From JAQUOT01 sp041651575 (GTDB lineage: Archaea > Nanobdellota > Nanobdellia > SCGC-AAA011-G17 > JAFCDX01): DNA of 64,000 bases. Positions within the stretch are counted from its first letter, which is position 1, and each line of letters starts with the position of its first letter. Both the position numbers and the translations under genes were made by a program. The stretch covers positions 310,001 to 374,000 of the forward strand of contig JBAZJB010000001.1 in NCBI GenBank assembly GCA_041651575.1. The letters run 5' to 3'. This document shows positions 14,662 through 24,996 of the stretch, piece by piece. The notes beneath the pieces are model-generated. The model saw only the letters and a program-made list of their open reading frames with translations. It was not told where the DNA came from and searched no databases.

Positions 14662-17088
14662 ATGACAGAAGAAATTAAAAATAGATTAATTGAAACAGAA
14701 ATGAAGGAAGCTTATCTAGATTATTCTATGTCGGTTATTGTTTCAAGAGCTCTGCCAGATATAAGAGATGGATTAAAACCAGTTCACAGAAGAATTTTAT
14801 ATTCAATGCATGATATGGGATTAGCTTTTAGCAAGCCTTTTGTAAAATCTGCAAGAGTAGTTGGTGAATGTTTCAAATATCATCCACATGGAGACGCTGC
14901 TATTTATGATTCTTTAGTTAGAATGGCTCAAACTTTTTCATTAAGATATCCTTTAGTATTTGGACATGGAAATTTTGGTTCTATAGATTATCCTGATGCA
15001 GCTCAAATGAGGTATACCGAATGTAAATTAAATAAAATTTCAGAAGAATTACTTGAAGATTTAGATAAAAACACAGTTGATTTCATAGATAATTTTGATG
15101 GATCATTAAAAGAACCTTTAGTTTTACCTGCTAAATTACCAAATTTATTAATTAATGGTTCATCTGGAATTGCAGTTGGTATGGCAACAAATATTCCTCC
15201 GCATAATTTAAAAGAAGTTTGTGAAGCAACAATTGCTTTAATTGATAAACCAGAATTAGAAATTTCAGAATTAAATAATTACATTAAAGGTCCTGATTTT
15301 CCAACAAAAGGTTTGATTTATGGAGCAAATGGAATAAAAGAAGCTTACAAAACAGGACGTGGAAAATTAGTTATTAGGGCAAGAACAGATATTGAAGGTA
15401 AAAAAATAATTATTTCTGAAATACCTTATCAAGTTAACAAAGCAACATTGTTAGAAGACATTGCAAACTTAGTAAATGAAAAAAAGGTTCTTGGTATTAC
15501 TGAAATAAGAGATGAATCTGATAAAGAAGGAATAAGAATTGTTATTGAAACCAGTTCAAGTTCAAATCCAGAATTTATTTTGAATCAATTATACAAACAT
15601 ACTTCCTTACAATCAAGTTTTGGTATAATTTTACTAGCTTTAGTTAATAATGAACCTAAAATATTAAATTTAAAACAAATAATTGAAGAATATATTAAAC
15701 ATAGAAAGAATGTAGTAACAAGAAGAACACAATTTGAGTTAGATAAAGCAGAAAAACGGGCACATATATTACAAGGGCTGCAAATTGCTATTGAAAACAT
15801 AGATAATGTTATTCCTATAATTAAAAAATCAAAATCGGTAGAAGAGGCAAAACAAAATTTAATTGTAACTTATACTTTAAGCTCTGAACAAGCAATTGCT
15901 ATTTTAGATATGAAATTACAAAGGTTAACTTCTTTAGAAAAAGAAAAAATCATTGAAGAATTTAATTATTTGGTAAAGTTAATAGTAGAATTAAAAGAAA
16001 TCTTAGCTTCTGAAATTAGAATTTTAAAAATAATAAAAGATGAATTAATTTCTATTAAAGATAAATACGGCGATGAAAGAAAAACAATCATATTAACAGA
16101 TACAAAAGAAATTGAAACAGAAGATTTAATCAAAGAACAAGATTTAGTTATTACAATGACAAATTCTGGATATATTAAATCAACTACTTTAGATTTATAC
16201 AAACAACAAAGACGTGGAGGTAAAGGAATTATTGCTTCTACTACAAAAGAAGAAGACTTTGTTACAGAATTAGTAATTGCAAACTCTCATGATAATTTAT
16301 TATTATTTACAAATACAGGAAAAATACACTGGTTAAAAGCTTACCAAGTTCCAGAATCAGGAAGATATGCAAAAGGATCTGCTATAATTAATTTATTAAG
16401 CTTAGATAAAGATGAAAGAATTACTTCTTTAGTTTCTGTAGAGAAATTTGAAGAAAATAAATATTTATTTATGGCAACTAAACAAGGAACTGTTAAAAAA
16501 ACTTCTTTAGCAGAATATTCTAATCCTAGAAAAGGAGGAATAATTGCAATTAATATAAAAGAAAACGATGAATTAGTCTCTGTAAAAATAACAGATGGAA
16601 CTAAAAAATTAATTTTAGAATCTGATCAAGGAAAAACAGTTAAATTTGATGAAACCGATGTAAATCCAATGGGTAGAAATGCTCAAGGTGTTAGAGGTAT
16701 TTCATTAAGAGGTGCTAGCTTAATGGATATGGAAATTTGTGATGGAAATTATTTATTAACAATAACTGAAAATGGTTATGGTAAGAGAACTTCTATAGAA
16801 GATTATAGATTAGTTTCTAGAGGTGCTTCTGGAGTTTTAGACATAAAAGTAAATGATAGAAATGGTAAAGTTGTTGGTGCTAAAGTTGTAAATGAAAACG
16901 ATGAAATTATGGTTATAACTAAAAATGGTTCTTTAATTAGAATGAATGTCTCTGATATTTCTGAAATTGGTAGAAATACTCAAGGAGTAAGAATAATGAA
17001 ATTGGATGAAGGAGATAAGGTAATTAATATTGCTAAAATTATTAAAGAAGAAGAGATTAAAAAAGATTTTACTCTTGGTGGATTTTAG
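14662..17088 (+). CDS. gyrA: DNA gyrase subunit A
   Basis: DNA-cleaving and wrapping subunit of gyrase. The catalytic tyrosine is Y118 in AAQMRYTE (residues 113-120). The winged-helix, tower and coiled-coil regions follow to about residue 490. The C-terminal beta-pinwheel begins with the canonical GyrA box QRRGGKG at residues 516-522, which is needed for negative supercoiling and separates gyrase from topoisomerase IV. Six pinwheel blades are visible. The 808-aa length is normal. It is third gene of the operon; its stop overlaps the stop of a convergent surface-protein gene. Confidence 0.97.
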   Translation: MTEEIKNRLIETEMKEAYLDYSMSVIVSRALPDIRDGLKPVHRRILYSMHDMGLAFSKPFVKSARVVGECFKYHPHGDAAIYDSLVRMAQTFSLRYPLVFGHGNFGSIDYPDAAQMRYTECKLNKISEELLEDLDKNTVDFIDNFDGSLKEPLVLPAKLPNLLINGSSGIAVGMATNIPPHNLKEVCEATIALIDKPELEISELNNYIKGPDFPTKGLIYGANGIKEAYKTGRGKLVIRARTDIEGKKIIISEIPYQVNKATLLEDIANLVNEKKVLGITEIRDESDKEGIRIVIETSSSSNPEFILNQLYKHTSLQSSFGIILLALVNNEPKILNLKQIIEEYIKHRKNVVTRRTQFELDKAEKRAHILQGLQIAIENIDNVIPIIKKSKSVEEAKQNLIVTYTLSSEQAIAILDMKLQRLTSLEKEKIIEEFNYLVKLIVELKEILASEIRILKIIKDELISIKDKYGDERKTIILTDTKEIETEDLIKEQDLVITMTNSGYIKSTTLDLYKQQRRGGKGIIASTTKEEDFVTELVIANSHDNLLLFTNTGKIHWLKAYQVPESGRYAKGSAIINLLSLDKDERITSLVSVEKFEENKYLFMATKQGTVKKTSLAEYSNPRKGGIIAINIKENDELVSVKITDGTKKLILESDQGKTVKFDETDVNPMGRNAQGVRGISLRGASLMDMEICDGNYLLTITENGYGKRTSIEDYRLVSRGASGVLDIKVNDRNGKVVGAKVVNENDEIMVITKNGSLIRMNVSDISEIGRNTQGVRIMKLDEGDKVINIAKIIKEEEIKKDFTLGGF

Positions 17089-19709
17089 TAAAAATATTTT
17101 TTCTTTTTAAAAAAGAAAATAATTCCTATTAAAAATAATACGAAACATATTACACCTATTATTATATATTTATAAGGTATTAAACGAAGATTAACTTCTT
17201 TTAAAACAATTTCTTCAGGAGTAATTTCTGCAACAGCTTCTTTAGAATTTATGGTAAGAGTAATTGGCATTCTGTAGCCATAATTAAGTCCATTAATTAT
17301 TATTATTCCTTTTACTTCTCCTGTTTTTTCTGTAGGCAATATTGTAAAGGATATTTTTTTTGTTTCTCCAGGTTTTAAAATAATTGTTGAAGCTTCTAAT
17401 TTAATTATGCCTTTTAATGAATCTGATAATTCTATTCTTATAATATCTGATTCTTTTTGTGAATTTGTTAAAGTAAAACTTGATACTTTTTCTTCTGATT
17501 GTGTTAAATCAAAACTTAATTCGTTTTCTGAAGTTGCAAAACTTGCTGATGATTCTTCTAAAGATCTTGTATTTTCCTGTGAAACTATTGATCCTCCACT
17601 TCCACCAGAACTTCCACTAGAAGGTTGTTGTAGTTCTCCTATCTGGATGGATATATTTCTATGAGTGGCATTATAATTTGTATCAAAAGGAATTATATTT
17701 ATTATATAATTTCCTGTAGCAGGAGGACTCCAAGTGTAAGATGTAGAAGCTGTTGTTGTTAATCTTGTTCTTACATTGTTTAAGATATATTCTACAATGT
17801 AATTTATAGTTTGATATGAAGTTTGTGTTGTCCATTGAATTGTTTTAACTCCAATTTCCCCGGCAGATGCAGGAGGACTTGTAATATTTACTAATCCACA
17901 TTCTCCAGAAGCTATAGCAGAAGAAGGTATTTTATAATCATAGAAATTACCTATATTATTGTAACATCCTATTCCTTTTGCTACTCCGCCACCATAAAAA
18001 TTATTATACCATATATTACTGCTAGAAGAATTTATAGCATAACCTTCATTACTTATATTATAAAAAATATTTCCAGTTATATTATTATTTAATCCTGTTC
18101 CAAGTATAGTAAAAGTAGTTTGATAAAATGCAGAATTATTTACATAATAACTGGTATTTACATAATTTAATGTTAGAGAAGAATACCCAGAAATTAATGT
18201 TGCTCCTTCTAAAGAAATGTTTGTATAATTAATACCGTAACTTAATCCATCTCCTTCTGCTAAAAATAACCAAGAAGAGTTATAATCGCAAGTTATAGCT
18301 GGAACTGCTACATGTAAAGCATCACAAGTTAAAGGATAATCATTTGCTGTATAAGCGGTTACTTTTGCTCCAGCACCACAACCGACAGCATTTCCCCCAT
18401 CTGTTAATAACCATAAAGCATAATTAACTGTTCCATCTGTATCTGTCATAGGCATATTATCATGAGTTATATGTTCATGATCTCCCGCACCATTTGCTAA
18501 TATAACACAACTATTATAATTAGTTCCTCCATATTTGAAAGAAGAATTAGAAGCATACCAAGATTGATTTAAAGTCCAAGCTTCATTTATGGTGTATAGT
18601 GTTTGTCCAGCACCATTAAAAGTATTATTAATTATATTATTATTATTTCCAATTAAAGTTATTGCAAGAGTATTATTATCAGTTATATTAACATAATTAT
18701 TCATAAATAAATTATTATCAGTTAGAGAAAATAAAGTAGAAGTTGTAAGATTACATATAAATATACTATTAGTTACATTATTATTATTCACACCAGCCCC
18801 ACCAATACAAACATTTAATCCATTAACAGCTGAGACATTATTAATATTACAACTTTCTCCAAAACTTAATTTTTTTGTTGATGAATTTATAATATTACAT
18901 ATATTAGATACCCAAATACTTTCATTAGTTGTAGCATTATAAATAAAATTATTTTCTCCACCAAAACCAATATAAGTTCCATTAAAATTAGCAAGATAAG
19001 TTTGTCCCATATATTGTGCATCTTCAAAGTGTATGGATCCTGAAGAATTAATACTTGTAAAATTAATCATACAAGCACCTATCCCAGTTTCTTTGGATAA
19101 TGCCCCAGAAAAATTTATTGTTTTTAAATTATTTCCAGAATAAAAATAGGCATCTGCCTTTATATTTTCCAAAGTAACATTATGACAACCCCATTCTGTA
19201 GCATCATTTCCTCCCCCACCACAAGCATGTACAGAAACAATATTACCACTCATAAATCCATAACCTATGTTTGCAGTAAGATTAAAAGCAGTTAAATCTA
19301 CATTTTTAACTGTAAGATTAAAAGCATTATTTTTCTTATTACAATATATAGCATTATCTATGTTCCATTGTGTAGGTGTTTGATTTGCAGGAACTATTAT
19401 TGTTCCATTGAAATCAATAGTTACATTAGAAGTTTCTATACTTATTATTCCATATGTTGCTGCTCCTTCTGCAACTCCTTTTAGAATTCCAGAAATATTA
19501 TACCAAGATTTATTTATTGTATAAATACCCTGTTCCATAATGCTACATGTATCCCCTATACTATTATTTATATGAACTAAACAAGATTCTAAATCTGTAT
19601 AATCTCCTCCTCCAGAAAGTTGAACACTATGATCTGCTGCATAAATAAAAGGCAAACATAATAGCATAAAAACTAATACAAATATCCTCTCTTTTTTAAT
19701 AAAATACAT
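17085..19709 (-). CDS. secreted beta-helix (NosD-like) surface protein, paralogue 1
   Basis: Large cell-surface protein of 874 aa. A signal peptide (about residues 8-24, ending FIYAA) is followed by a right-handed parallel beta-helix region (about 30-600). That region is rich in Asn and Thr with motifs like NNNVTNSIF and NITGNIFYNIS. An Ig/fibronectin-like domain follows (about 615-690), then a Ser/Gly linker (SSGSSGGSGG), a second beta-sandwich and a C-terminal membrane helix with a lysine tail (about 848-874). Many NxS/T sites suggest N-glycosylation. It is paralogous to the next gene and shares with it a 471-bp near-identical block. Confidence 0.88.
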   Translation of the reverse strand: MYFIKKERIFVLVFMLLCLPFIYAADHSVQLSGGGDYTDLESCLVHINNSIGDTCSIMEQGIYTINKSWYNISGILKGVAEGAATYGIISIETSNVTIDFNGTIIVPANQTPTQWNIDNAIYCNKKNNAFNLTVKNVDLTAFNLTANIGYGFMSGNIVSVHACGGGGNDATEWGCHNVTLENIKADAYFYSGNNLKTINFSGALSKETGIGACMINFTSINSSGSIHFEDAQYMGQTYLANFNGTYIGFGGENNFIYNATTNESIWVSNICNIINSSTKKLSFGESCNINNVSAVNGLNVCIGGAGVNNNNVTNSIFICNLTTSTLFSLTDNNLFMNNYVNITDNNTLAITLIGNNNNIINNTFNGAGQTLYTINEAWTLNQSWYASNSSFKYGGTNYNSCVILANGAGDHEHITHDNMPMTDTDGTVNYALWLLTDGGNAVGCGAGAKVTAYTANDYPLTCDALHVAVPAITCDYNSSWLFLAEGDGLSYGINYTNISLEGATLISGYSSLTLNYVNTSYYVNNSAFYQTTFTILGTGLNNNITGNIFYNISNEGYAINSSSSNIWYNNFYGGGVAKGIGCYNNIGNFYDYKIPSSAIASGECGLVNITSPPASAGEIGVKTIQWTTQTSYQTINYIVEYILNNVRTRLTTTASTSYTWSPPATGNYIINIIPFDTNYNATHRNISIQIGELQQPSSGSSGGSGGSIVSQENTRSLEESSASFATSENELSFDLTQSEEKVSSFTLTNSQKESDIIRIELSDSLKGIIKLEASTIILKPGETKKISFTILPTEKTGEVKGIIIINGLNYGYRMPITLTINSKEAVAEITPEEIVLKEVNLRLIPYKYIIIGVICFVLFLIGIIFFFKKKKYFY
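18126..18596 (-). repeat. 471-bp intragenic repeat, copy 1
   Basis: Aligns without gaps to 21037-21507 with about 18 differences by eye (about 96 percent identity), while DNA on either side of the block is clearly diverged. It codes for a Trp/Tyr- and Asn-rich beta-helix segment including HEHITHDNMPMTDTDG. Confidence 0.9.
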
Positions 19710-19734
19710 CGATAATACTAAAATTTATTGATTT

Positions 19735-22659
19735 TTAAAGTTTATGTTTTAATTTTTTAAGAGTATAATAACTAATTCCAAAAAAAATGAATATTAGCCC
19801 CACCCATAACCAAAGCAAATATACTTTTTTTACTTGTGTTTTCTCTTCTAATTCAGAAGAAGTTGTAACAGAAACCAATCTTTCTAAAGTTAATTGAATA
19901 TTGTTTAATAAAATTTTATTTAACTTAACCTTAATATCTTTTTTTCCATCTCCATCAATATCTATCTCTTTTGAAATTCCTGATTCTATTGTAGAACTAA
20001 TTTTATTATCTAATGTAAATGATATCGTTCCTTTTTCTAGATTAATATTATCTATAATTAAAGTGTGAGTTAGCATATTATCATATTTAAAATTTCTAAT
20101 TTCTTTTATTGAAAGATCTACTATTTTTGGTTCTTGAGAAATATCTAAAGCTTCTTGTATATTCCCAAAGTTTTCTTTTATTTCTTTTTCTGTTATCTCC
20201 ATTGAACTACTTCCAGAAATTCCTGATGAACTTGTACTTGAAGAAGATCTTACAAAAATAGTGGTAGCTTGTGAAAATAATCCTCCAGCAGTATTTCTTA
20301 CATAACAAATAAGAGATAAATCCCCCAATTCATTTAATTTATAATCTACCGAACAAGAAGTTATTCCAGAACATATTGTAGTTCCTCCAAAAATTAATTC
20401 TAGGGAACTTACATTTATTTCGTCTCCAGCAGAACAAGAAAGGGTCATAGTATCAAATAATTTTTGATTAACTTCTGTAGCAGGGTTTAAAGATATAGAA
20501 GAACCTTGAGTATTAAATGTAAATAAACTTGTTTCTTTTCCAGTATTATTAGTTATATAATTGGCCGCCACTAATTTTAATTTATATGTTGCTAAATTTG
20601 CAAGTCCAGTTAAATCCCAACTATAAGTTAAATTTCTTGTCTGATTTATTAAATTCCAATCTATTCCAGAATTATTTGAAAAATACAAATAATAAAGGAT
20701 ATCATTATAAGAAGATTGATTAGACCAAGAAAGGGTATATTGGCTTGTAGAAATATTATTTAATCCTAATGAATTTGTAATATTAGCTATTCCACATTCT
20801 CCATTTGCTATAAAATTAGCAGTAATATTTTTATAAAAATTACCTATATTATTATAACACCCTGTTGCAGTTGGAGCATATACCCCGGAATAAAAATTAT
20901 TATACCAAAGATAAGCATTAGGGCTAGTAATATTTATAGAAAAAAATAATGAAGGATTATTATTAAAAGTATTTCCAGAAAGAGTTATGTTCATATTAGA
21001 AGAATTATCCCCCAAAATAGAATAATGATCTTGGTGAAATGCAGAGTTATTTACATAATAACTAGTATTTACATAATTTAATGTTGGAGAAGAATACCCA
21101 GAAATTAATGTTGCTCCTTCTAAAGAAATGTTTGTATAATTAATACCATAACTTAATCCATCTCCTTCTGCTACAAATAACCAAGAAGAGTTATAATCAC
21201 AAGTTATAGCTGGAGCTGCTACATGTAAAGCATCACAAGTTAAAGGATAATCATTTGCTGTATAAGCGGTTACTTTTGCTCCAGCACCACAACCGACAGC
21301 ATTTCCCCCATCTGTTAATAACCATAAAGCATAATTAACTATTCCATCTGTATCCGTCATAGGCATATTATCATGAGTTATATGTTCATGGCCTGCAGCT
21401 CCATTTACTAATACAACACAACTATTATAATTAGTTCCTCCATATTTGAAAGAAGAATTAGAAGCATACCAAGATTGATTTAAAGTCCAAGCTTCATTTA
21501 CAGTGTAATCTACCGCACCACAATTTTCAAAAGTATTATTTTCTAAATGAATATTATCTCCATTTAAAGTTATACAATTTGATAGATTATCTGAATTGTT
21601 AAACCAAGAATTACGGATTGTAATGTTAGATATTAAAGGTAATATCACTCCGTCTGTAGAACCATTACAATAAAACCTAGAACCCTCAATTAAAGCATTT
21701 AAAGCAAGTAATTTAACACTAATTCCAAGACATCCAGAAGAAGGATTTGTAATAGTAACATTATTAAAATAATTTCCTTGCCCAACATGAGTATAAGTTG
21801 TAGAAGCATTGTAAATACTAATATTTGTTGCACCATGGGCTAATTGCCCACTTAAAGTTACATTATTTATAAAACCTCCATTATTACCTGCAAGTTCCAT
21901 TATCACTTCTTTTCCAATATAATTAACTATGCTTAATGCACCAAATTTTGGTCTACAAAGAGACAATAAATCTCCAGTAGAATTTATTATTGTAAAATTA
22001 ATTGTCCATTGATTAAAAACATCAACTTGGTCTAAACAACCACTTCCAGTATAACTAGTGATATTTCCAGTGTGATTCACTACCAAAGTATTATTTGATG
22101 CAAGAATAAATATAACCCCTTGTACATTGTATATATCTAAAAAATTAATTCCTTGATAAAATCCAGTTCCTCCTTTTTTACCAAAGTATCCTGCATATCC
22201 AAATCCATCCGAAGCAGTCGTATTAACATTTTTAAAAGAAATATTAATTATACTAAAACTTTGGTCACCTATACTATTAGTGCTGGCCCGAGAAAAAAAT
22301 ACGGTTTGACCTGTAGATTCTGTTCCATTATAAGGAACAAATACCGTTCCATTAAAATCAACAGTAATATTACTTACAGAAGCATAAACTATACCATAAT
22401 TCTCATTTAAATTACTTTCAACTGTCCCAGTTATATTATAATAACTCTTATTAATGGTGTATACTCCAGGTTCATCTATCTTACACGTATTTTGTTCTGA
22501 ATTGTTTATTGCTTTTAGACAAGATTCTAAATCAGTATAATCGGTACTAGTTGAATTTACCCTATAAATGGCGGCAATAGAACTTTCTGAATATAAAATA
22601 GAACTGGTTATAAATACAAAAATTAATATTAAAATTGCCCCTTTATTATTAAATTTCAT
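19735..22659 (-). CDS. secreted beta-helix (NosD-like) surface protein, paralogue 2
   Basis: Surface protein of 974 aa with the same plan as the preceding protein. It has a signal peptide (about residues 8-30), the shared YTDLESCL motif and a parallel beta-helix region to about residue 640. Ig-like modules with a cysteine pair follow (about 650-820), then a Ser-rich linker (SSSSTSSSGISGSSS). A domain with IDGDGKKDIKVK, an acidic calcium-type loop, lies near residue 900. A C-terminal membrane helix with a lysine-rich tail ends it. The gene starts 16 bases after the stop of the subtilisin gene, implying co-transcription. Confidence 0.88.
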   Translation of the reverse strand: MKFNNKGAILILIFVFITSSILYSESSIAAIYRVNSTSTDYTDLESCLKAINNSEQNTCKIDEPGVYTINKSYYNITGTVESNLNENYGIVYASVSNITVDFNGTVFVPYNGTESTGQTVFFSRASTNSIGDQSFSIINISFKNVNTTASDGFGYAGYFGKKGGTGFYQGINFLDIYNVQGVIFILASNNTLVVNHTGNITSYTGSGCLDQVDVFNQWTINFTIINSTGDLLSLCRPKFGALSIVNYIGKEVIMELAGNNGGFINNVTLSGQLAHGATNISIYNASTTYTHVGQGNYFNNVTITNPSSGCLGISVKLLALNALIEGSRFYCNGSTDGVILPLISNITIRNSWFNNSDNLSNCITLNGDNIHLENNTFENCGAVDYTVNEAWTLNQSWYASNSSFKYGGTNYNSCVVLVNGAAGHEHITHDNMPMTDTDGIVNYALWLLTDGGNAVGCGAGAKVTAYTANDYPLTCDALHVAAPAITCDYNSSWLFVAEGDGLSYGINYTNISLEGATLISGYSSPTLNYVNTSYYVNNSAFHQDHYSILGDNSSNMNITLSGNTFNNNPSLFFSINITSPNAYLWYNNFYSGVYAPTATGCYNNIGNFYKNITANFIANGECGIANITNSLGLNNISTSQYTLSWSNQSSYNDILYYLYFSNNSGIDWNLINQTRNLTYSWDLTGLANLATYKLKLVAANYITNNTGKETSLFTFNTQGSSISLNPATEVNQKLFDTMTLSCSAGDEINVSSLELIFGGTTICSGITSCSVDYKLNELGDLSLICYVRNTAGGLFSQATTIFVRSSSSTSSSGISGSSSMEITEKEIKENFGNIQEALDISQEPKIVDLSIKEIRNFKYDNMLTHTLIIDNINLEKGTISFTLDNKISSTIESGISKEIDIDGDGKKDIKVKLNKILLNNIQLTLERLVSVTTSSELEEKTQVKKVYLLWLWVGLIFIFFGISYYTLKKLKHKL
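21037..21507 (-). repeat. 471-bp intragenic repeat, copy 2
   Basis: Gapless partner of 18126-18596 at a constant offset of 2911 bases. Differences are mostly single substitutions; a small cluster of about six near 21391-21408 changes the residues NGAGD to NGAAG. Confidence 0.9.
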
Positions 22660-22674
22660 CTAAAATTTATTTGT

Positions 22675-24966
22675 TTATTCCTTTATAAACCTTTTTTGTT
22701 TTTTATGAGATATAAAAGTAAATATCAGAGTTAATAAAATTAATGTAAAAAATATTACATATTGTATGGTTTTTATCTCTAATTTAAATCCTTTTTCTAC
22801 TACAGGTGTTTCTATGGTAGTTTCTAAAGTTCTAGTTTCATCTTCTTCAGATTCATGCAATTCAAATTTTTGTGGTTCTTGAGGCTGAACAATTGGAGCT
22901 TGTTCTGTTTGTTGAGTACTCTTCTTAGTTGAACTACTAGATCCTCCCCCAGAACCTCCACTACCTCCAGAAGAACCTGAACTAGAAGGAGGAGTTGAAG
23001 GAACTATTACTGGTTGGGTATTATTAGAGATATTTAATAAAAATAAATTATCTGAAGTTTCAGTTAAAATAGAGTAATTTATAGTTAATTCTTTTTCTAA
23101 ACTTTCATTGCCATAATAAACTAATATTTTATGTGGAGTTTTATTTAAAAAACTTGAATTTACAAATAAAAATTCAGTAATATTTAATATATTTGAAATT
23201 CCATTTGAAATAGTCTCATTATATGAATAGTTTGTATTATTAAATTCGTAAATTACTAATTGCATATTAGATAAGTTTTCATTTTCTAAATTCCTAACAT
23301 ATATTTGTAAACTATGATTTAAATAAAAATTAAAATTATTTTGTAATATTATTCCAGAAATAGTTAAATTATTACAAATTATAGAATAATTGTAATCTTT
23401 AAATTCAGATATATTTTTACTATATTCAAATATATTTTTATTAGAATTAAAATTCATTAAAAAAGTTTCATTTTCTAAAGATAAATTACAAGTTCCATTA
23501 GTTATGGGTTGATATCCTTTTGTTAAATTTGCATAGAAAGTTATGTTTTCTAAATAAGATTTATAATAATAAAATGGTTTTTCTTTTTCTAAATCTGTCC
23601 AAGAGTCAAGAGTTTCATTTAAATTCATAAAAATAGTATCTAAATAAGCAGTTGCATTTACCAAATCAATTCTAGAATAATTTGCTCCATTGAAATTAAT
23701 TACAACTCCTGAATTTTTTAAAGATTCTCTGATTAAATCTGGATTTAAACTTGAATTATATTTTTCTTTAACATATTGTTTTAGTAAAACTGCTGAACCT
23801 GCAACATGCGGACTTGCAAAAGAAGTTCCTGAAGCACTTGCATAACCAGAAGAACTACACATTGAACCTCCAGAAACACAAACAGTACTATAAATGCTAG
23901 AACCTGGAGCTAAAACAGACAATAAGGGAGCAATATTAGAATAAGAAGCAATTGTATCGCTTTTAGTTGTTGCACCAACAGAAGTTACATTTGCTAAACA
24001 AGCAGGAGTAGAAATTCCTGTTCTTGAATAAGAATTTCCAGATGAAACATCAATAAATATTCCTTCTGCATATGCTCTATTCATAGCATTTGTTATTTCT
24101 ATATTATCTAAATCACATGAAGCATAATTATCATAAGTATAACTTGAGCCCAGACTTAAAGTTATTACAGAAATATTATATTTATCTTTATTATCTATAC
24201 AATAATTTATTCCTTTAATTAAATCAGAATAATAACATTCTCCAGCATAACTACAAATTTTTACTGCAACTATTTTTGAATTTATTGCAACCCCATTTAA
24301 ATTAACTGAAGAACCAACTATTCCAGCTACTAAAGTTCCATGACCTAAATCATCATTAGCATCAGGATATTCTTCTGTATTATTATAACAATGTCCAATT
24401 CCATCATTAAGATAATCATTATCAGAAAAACAATATTCATTTACTATCCTTCCTGCAAAATTTGGATGTTCAGAATAAATTCCTGTATCTAAAATACAAA
24501 CAGCAGAATCTCCTGTAATATTCAAATTATGTAAAATATTTGCTTTTATAATTGGAACGCTTTGTGTTAAATCTATTTTAAATTTAGAATCTGGAGAAAT
24601 TGTATTAATTTCTACATTATTAATTAAAGAATCTAATTCTCTTTTATTTATTTCTTGAACTTCTGAATTTCCATTTGTATAACTTACTATAACTCTTTCT
24701 TGATCTTCAGAATTAATATTAATGCTAGTTAATTTATTAGAATTTTTTAATTCAATTTTATCAACCAAACCATTATTATTTTCATCGTAGAAATTAGCAT
24801 TTTTTACATTAATATCTTGTATGAAAGTTTCTGGAATTGAGATATTAAGGCTTTCCTGATTATTTTCATTATAAACAACAAAACCTGTAAAATTTTGCAT
24901 AAAGACAAATCCTAAACATAAAATAAAACCTATTAAAAATACCTGCTCAACTCTTTTTATATCCAT
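22675..24966 (-). CDS. membrane-anchored subtilisin-like serine protease (S8)
   Basis: Extracellular serine protease of 763 aa. An N-terminal hydrophobic signal or anchor (about residues 8-30) is followed by a pro-region. In the S8 catalytic domain Asp160 lies in ILDTG, His209 in GHGTLVAG, oxyanion Asn311 in SSGNS and nucleophile Ser382 in GTSFASPHVAG. Beta-rich C-terminal domains with many NxS/T sites follow (about 450-650). A Ser/Gly linker (SSGSSGGSGGSGGGSSSS) and a C-terminal membrane helix (about 730-752) with a KKQKR tail end it. It is first in an operon with the two beta-helix proteins, which could be its substrates. Confidence 0.93.
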   Translation of the reverse strand: MDIKRVEQVFLIGFILCLGFVFMQNFTGFVVYNENNQESLNISIPETFIQDINVKNANFYDENNNGLVDKIELKNSNKLTSININSEDQERVIVSYTNGNSEVQEINKRELDSLINNVEINTISPDSKFKIDLTQSVPIIKANILHNLNITGDSAVCILDTGIYSEHPNFAGRIVNEYCFSDNDYLNDGIGHCYNNTEEYPDANDDLGHGTLVAGIVGSSVNLNGVAINSKIVAVKICSYAGECYYSDLIKGINYCIDNKDKYNISVITLSLGSSYTYDNYASCDLDNIEITNAMNRAYAEGIFIDVSSGNSYSRTGISTPACLANVTSVGATTKSDTIASYSNIAPLLSVLAPGSSIYSTVCVSGGSMCSSSGYASASGTSFASPHVAGSAVLLKQYVKEKYNSSLNPDLIRESLKNSGVVINFNGANYSRIDLVNATAYLDTIFMNLNETLDSWTDLEKEKPFYYYKSYLENITFYANLTKGYQPITNGTCNLSLENETFLMNFNSNKNIFEYSKNISEFKDYNYSIICNNLTISGIILQNNFNFYLNHSLQIYVRNLENENLSNMQLVIYEFNNTNYSYNETISNGISNILNITEFLFVNSSFLNKTPHKILVYYGNESLEKELTINYSILTETSDNLFLLNISNNTQPVIVPSTPPSSSGSSGGSGGSGGGSSSSTKKSTQQTEQAPIVQPQEPQKFELHESEEDETRTLETTIETPVVEKGFKLEIKTIQYVIFFTLILLTLIFTFISHKKQKRFIKE

Positions 24967-24996
24967 ATATTTTTAAAATTTTAAGAATTTATAAAT

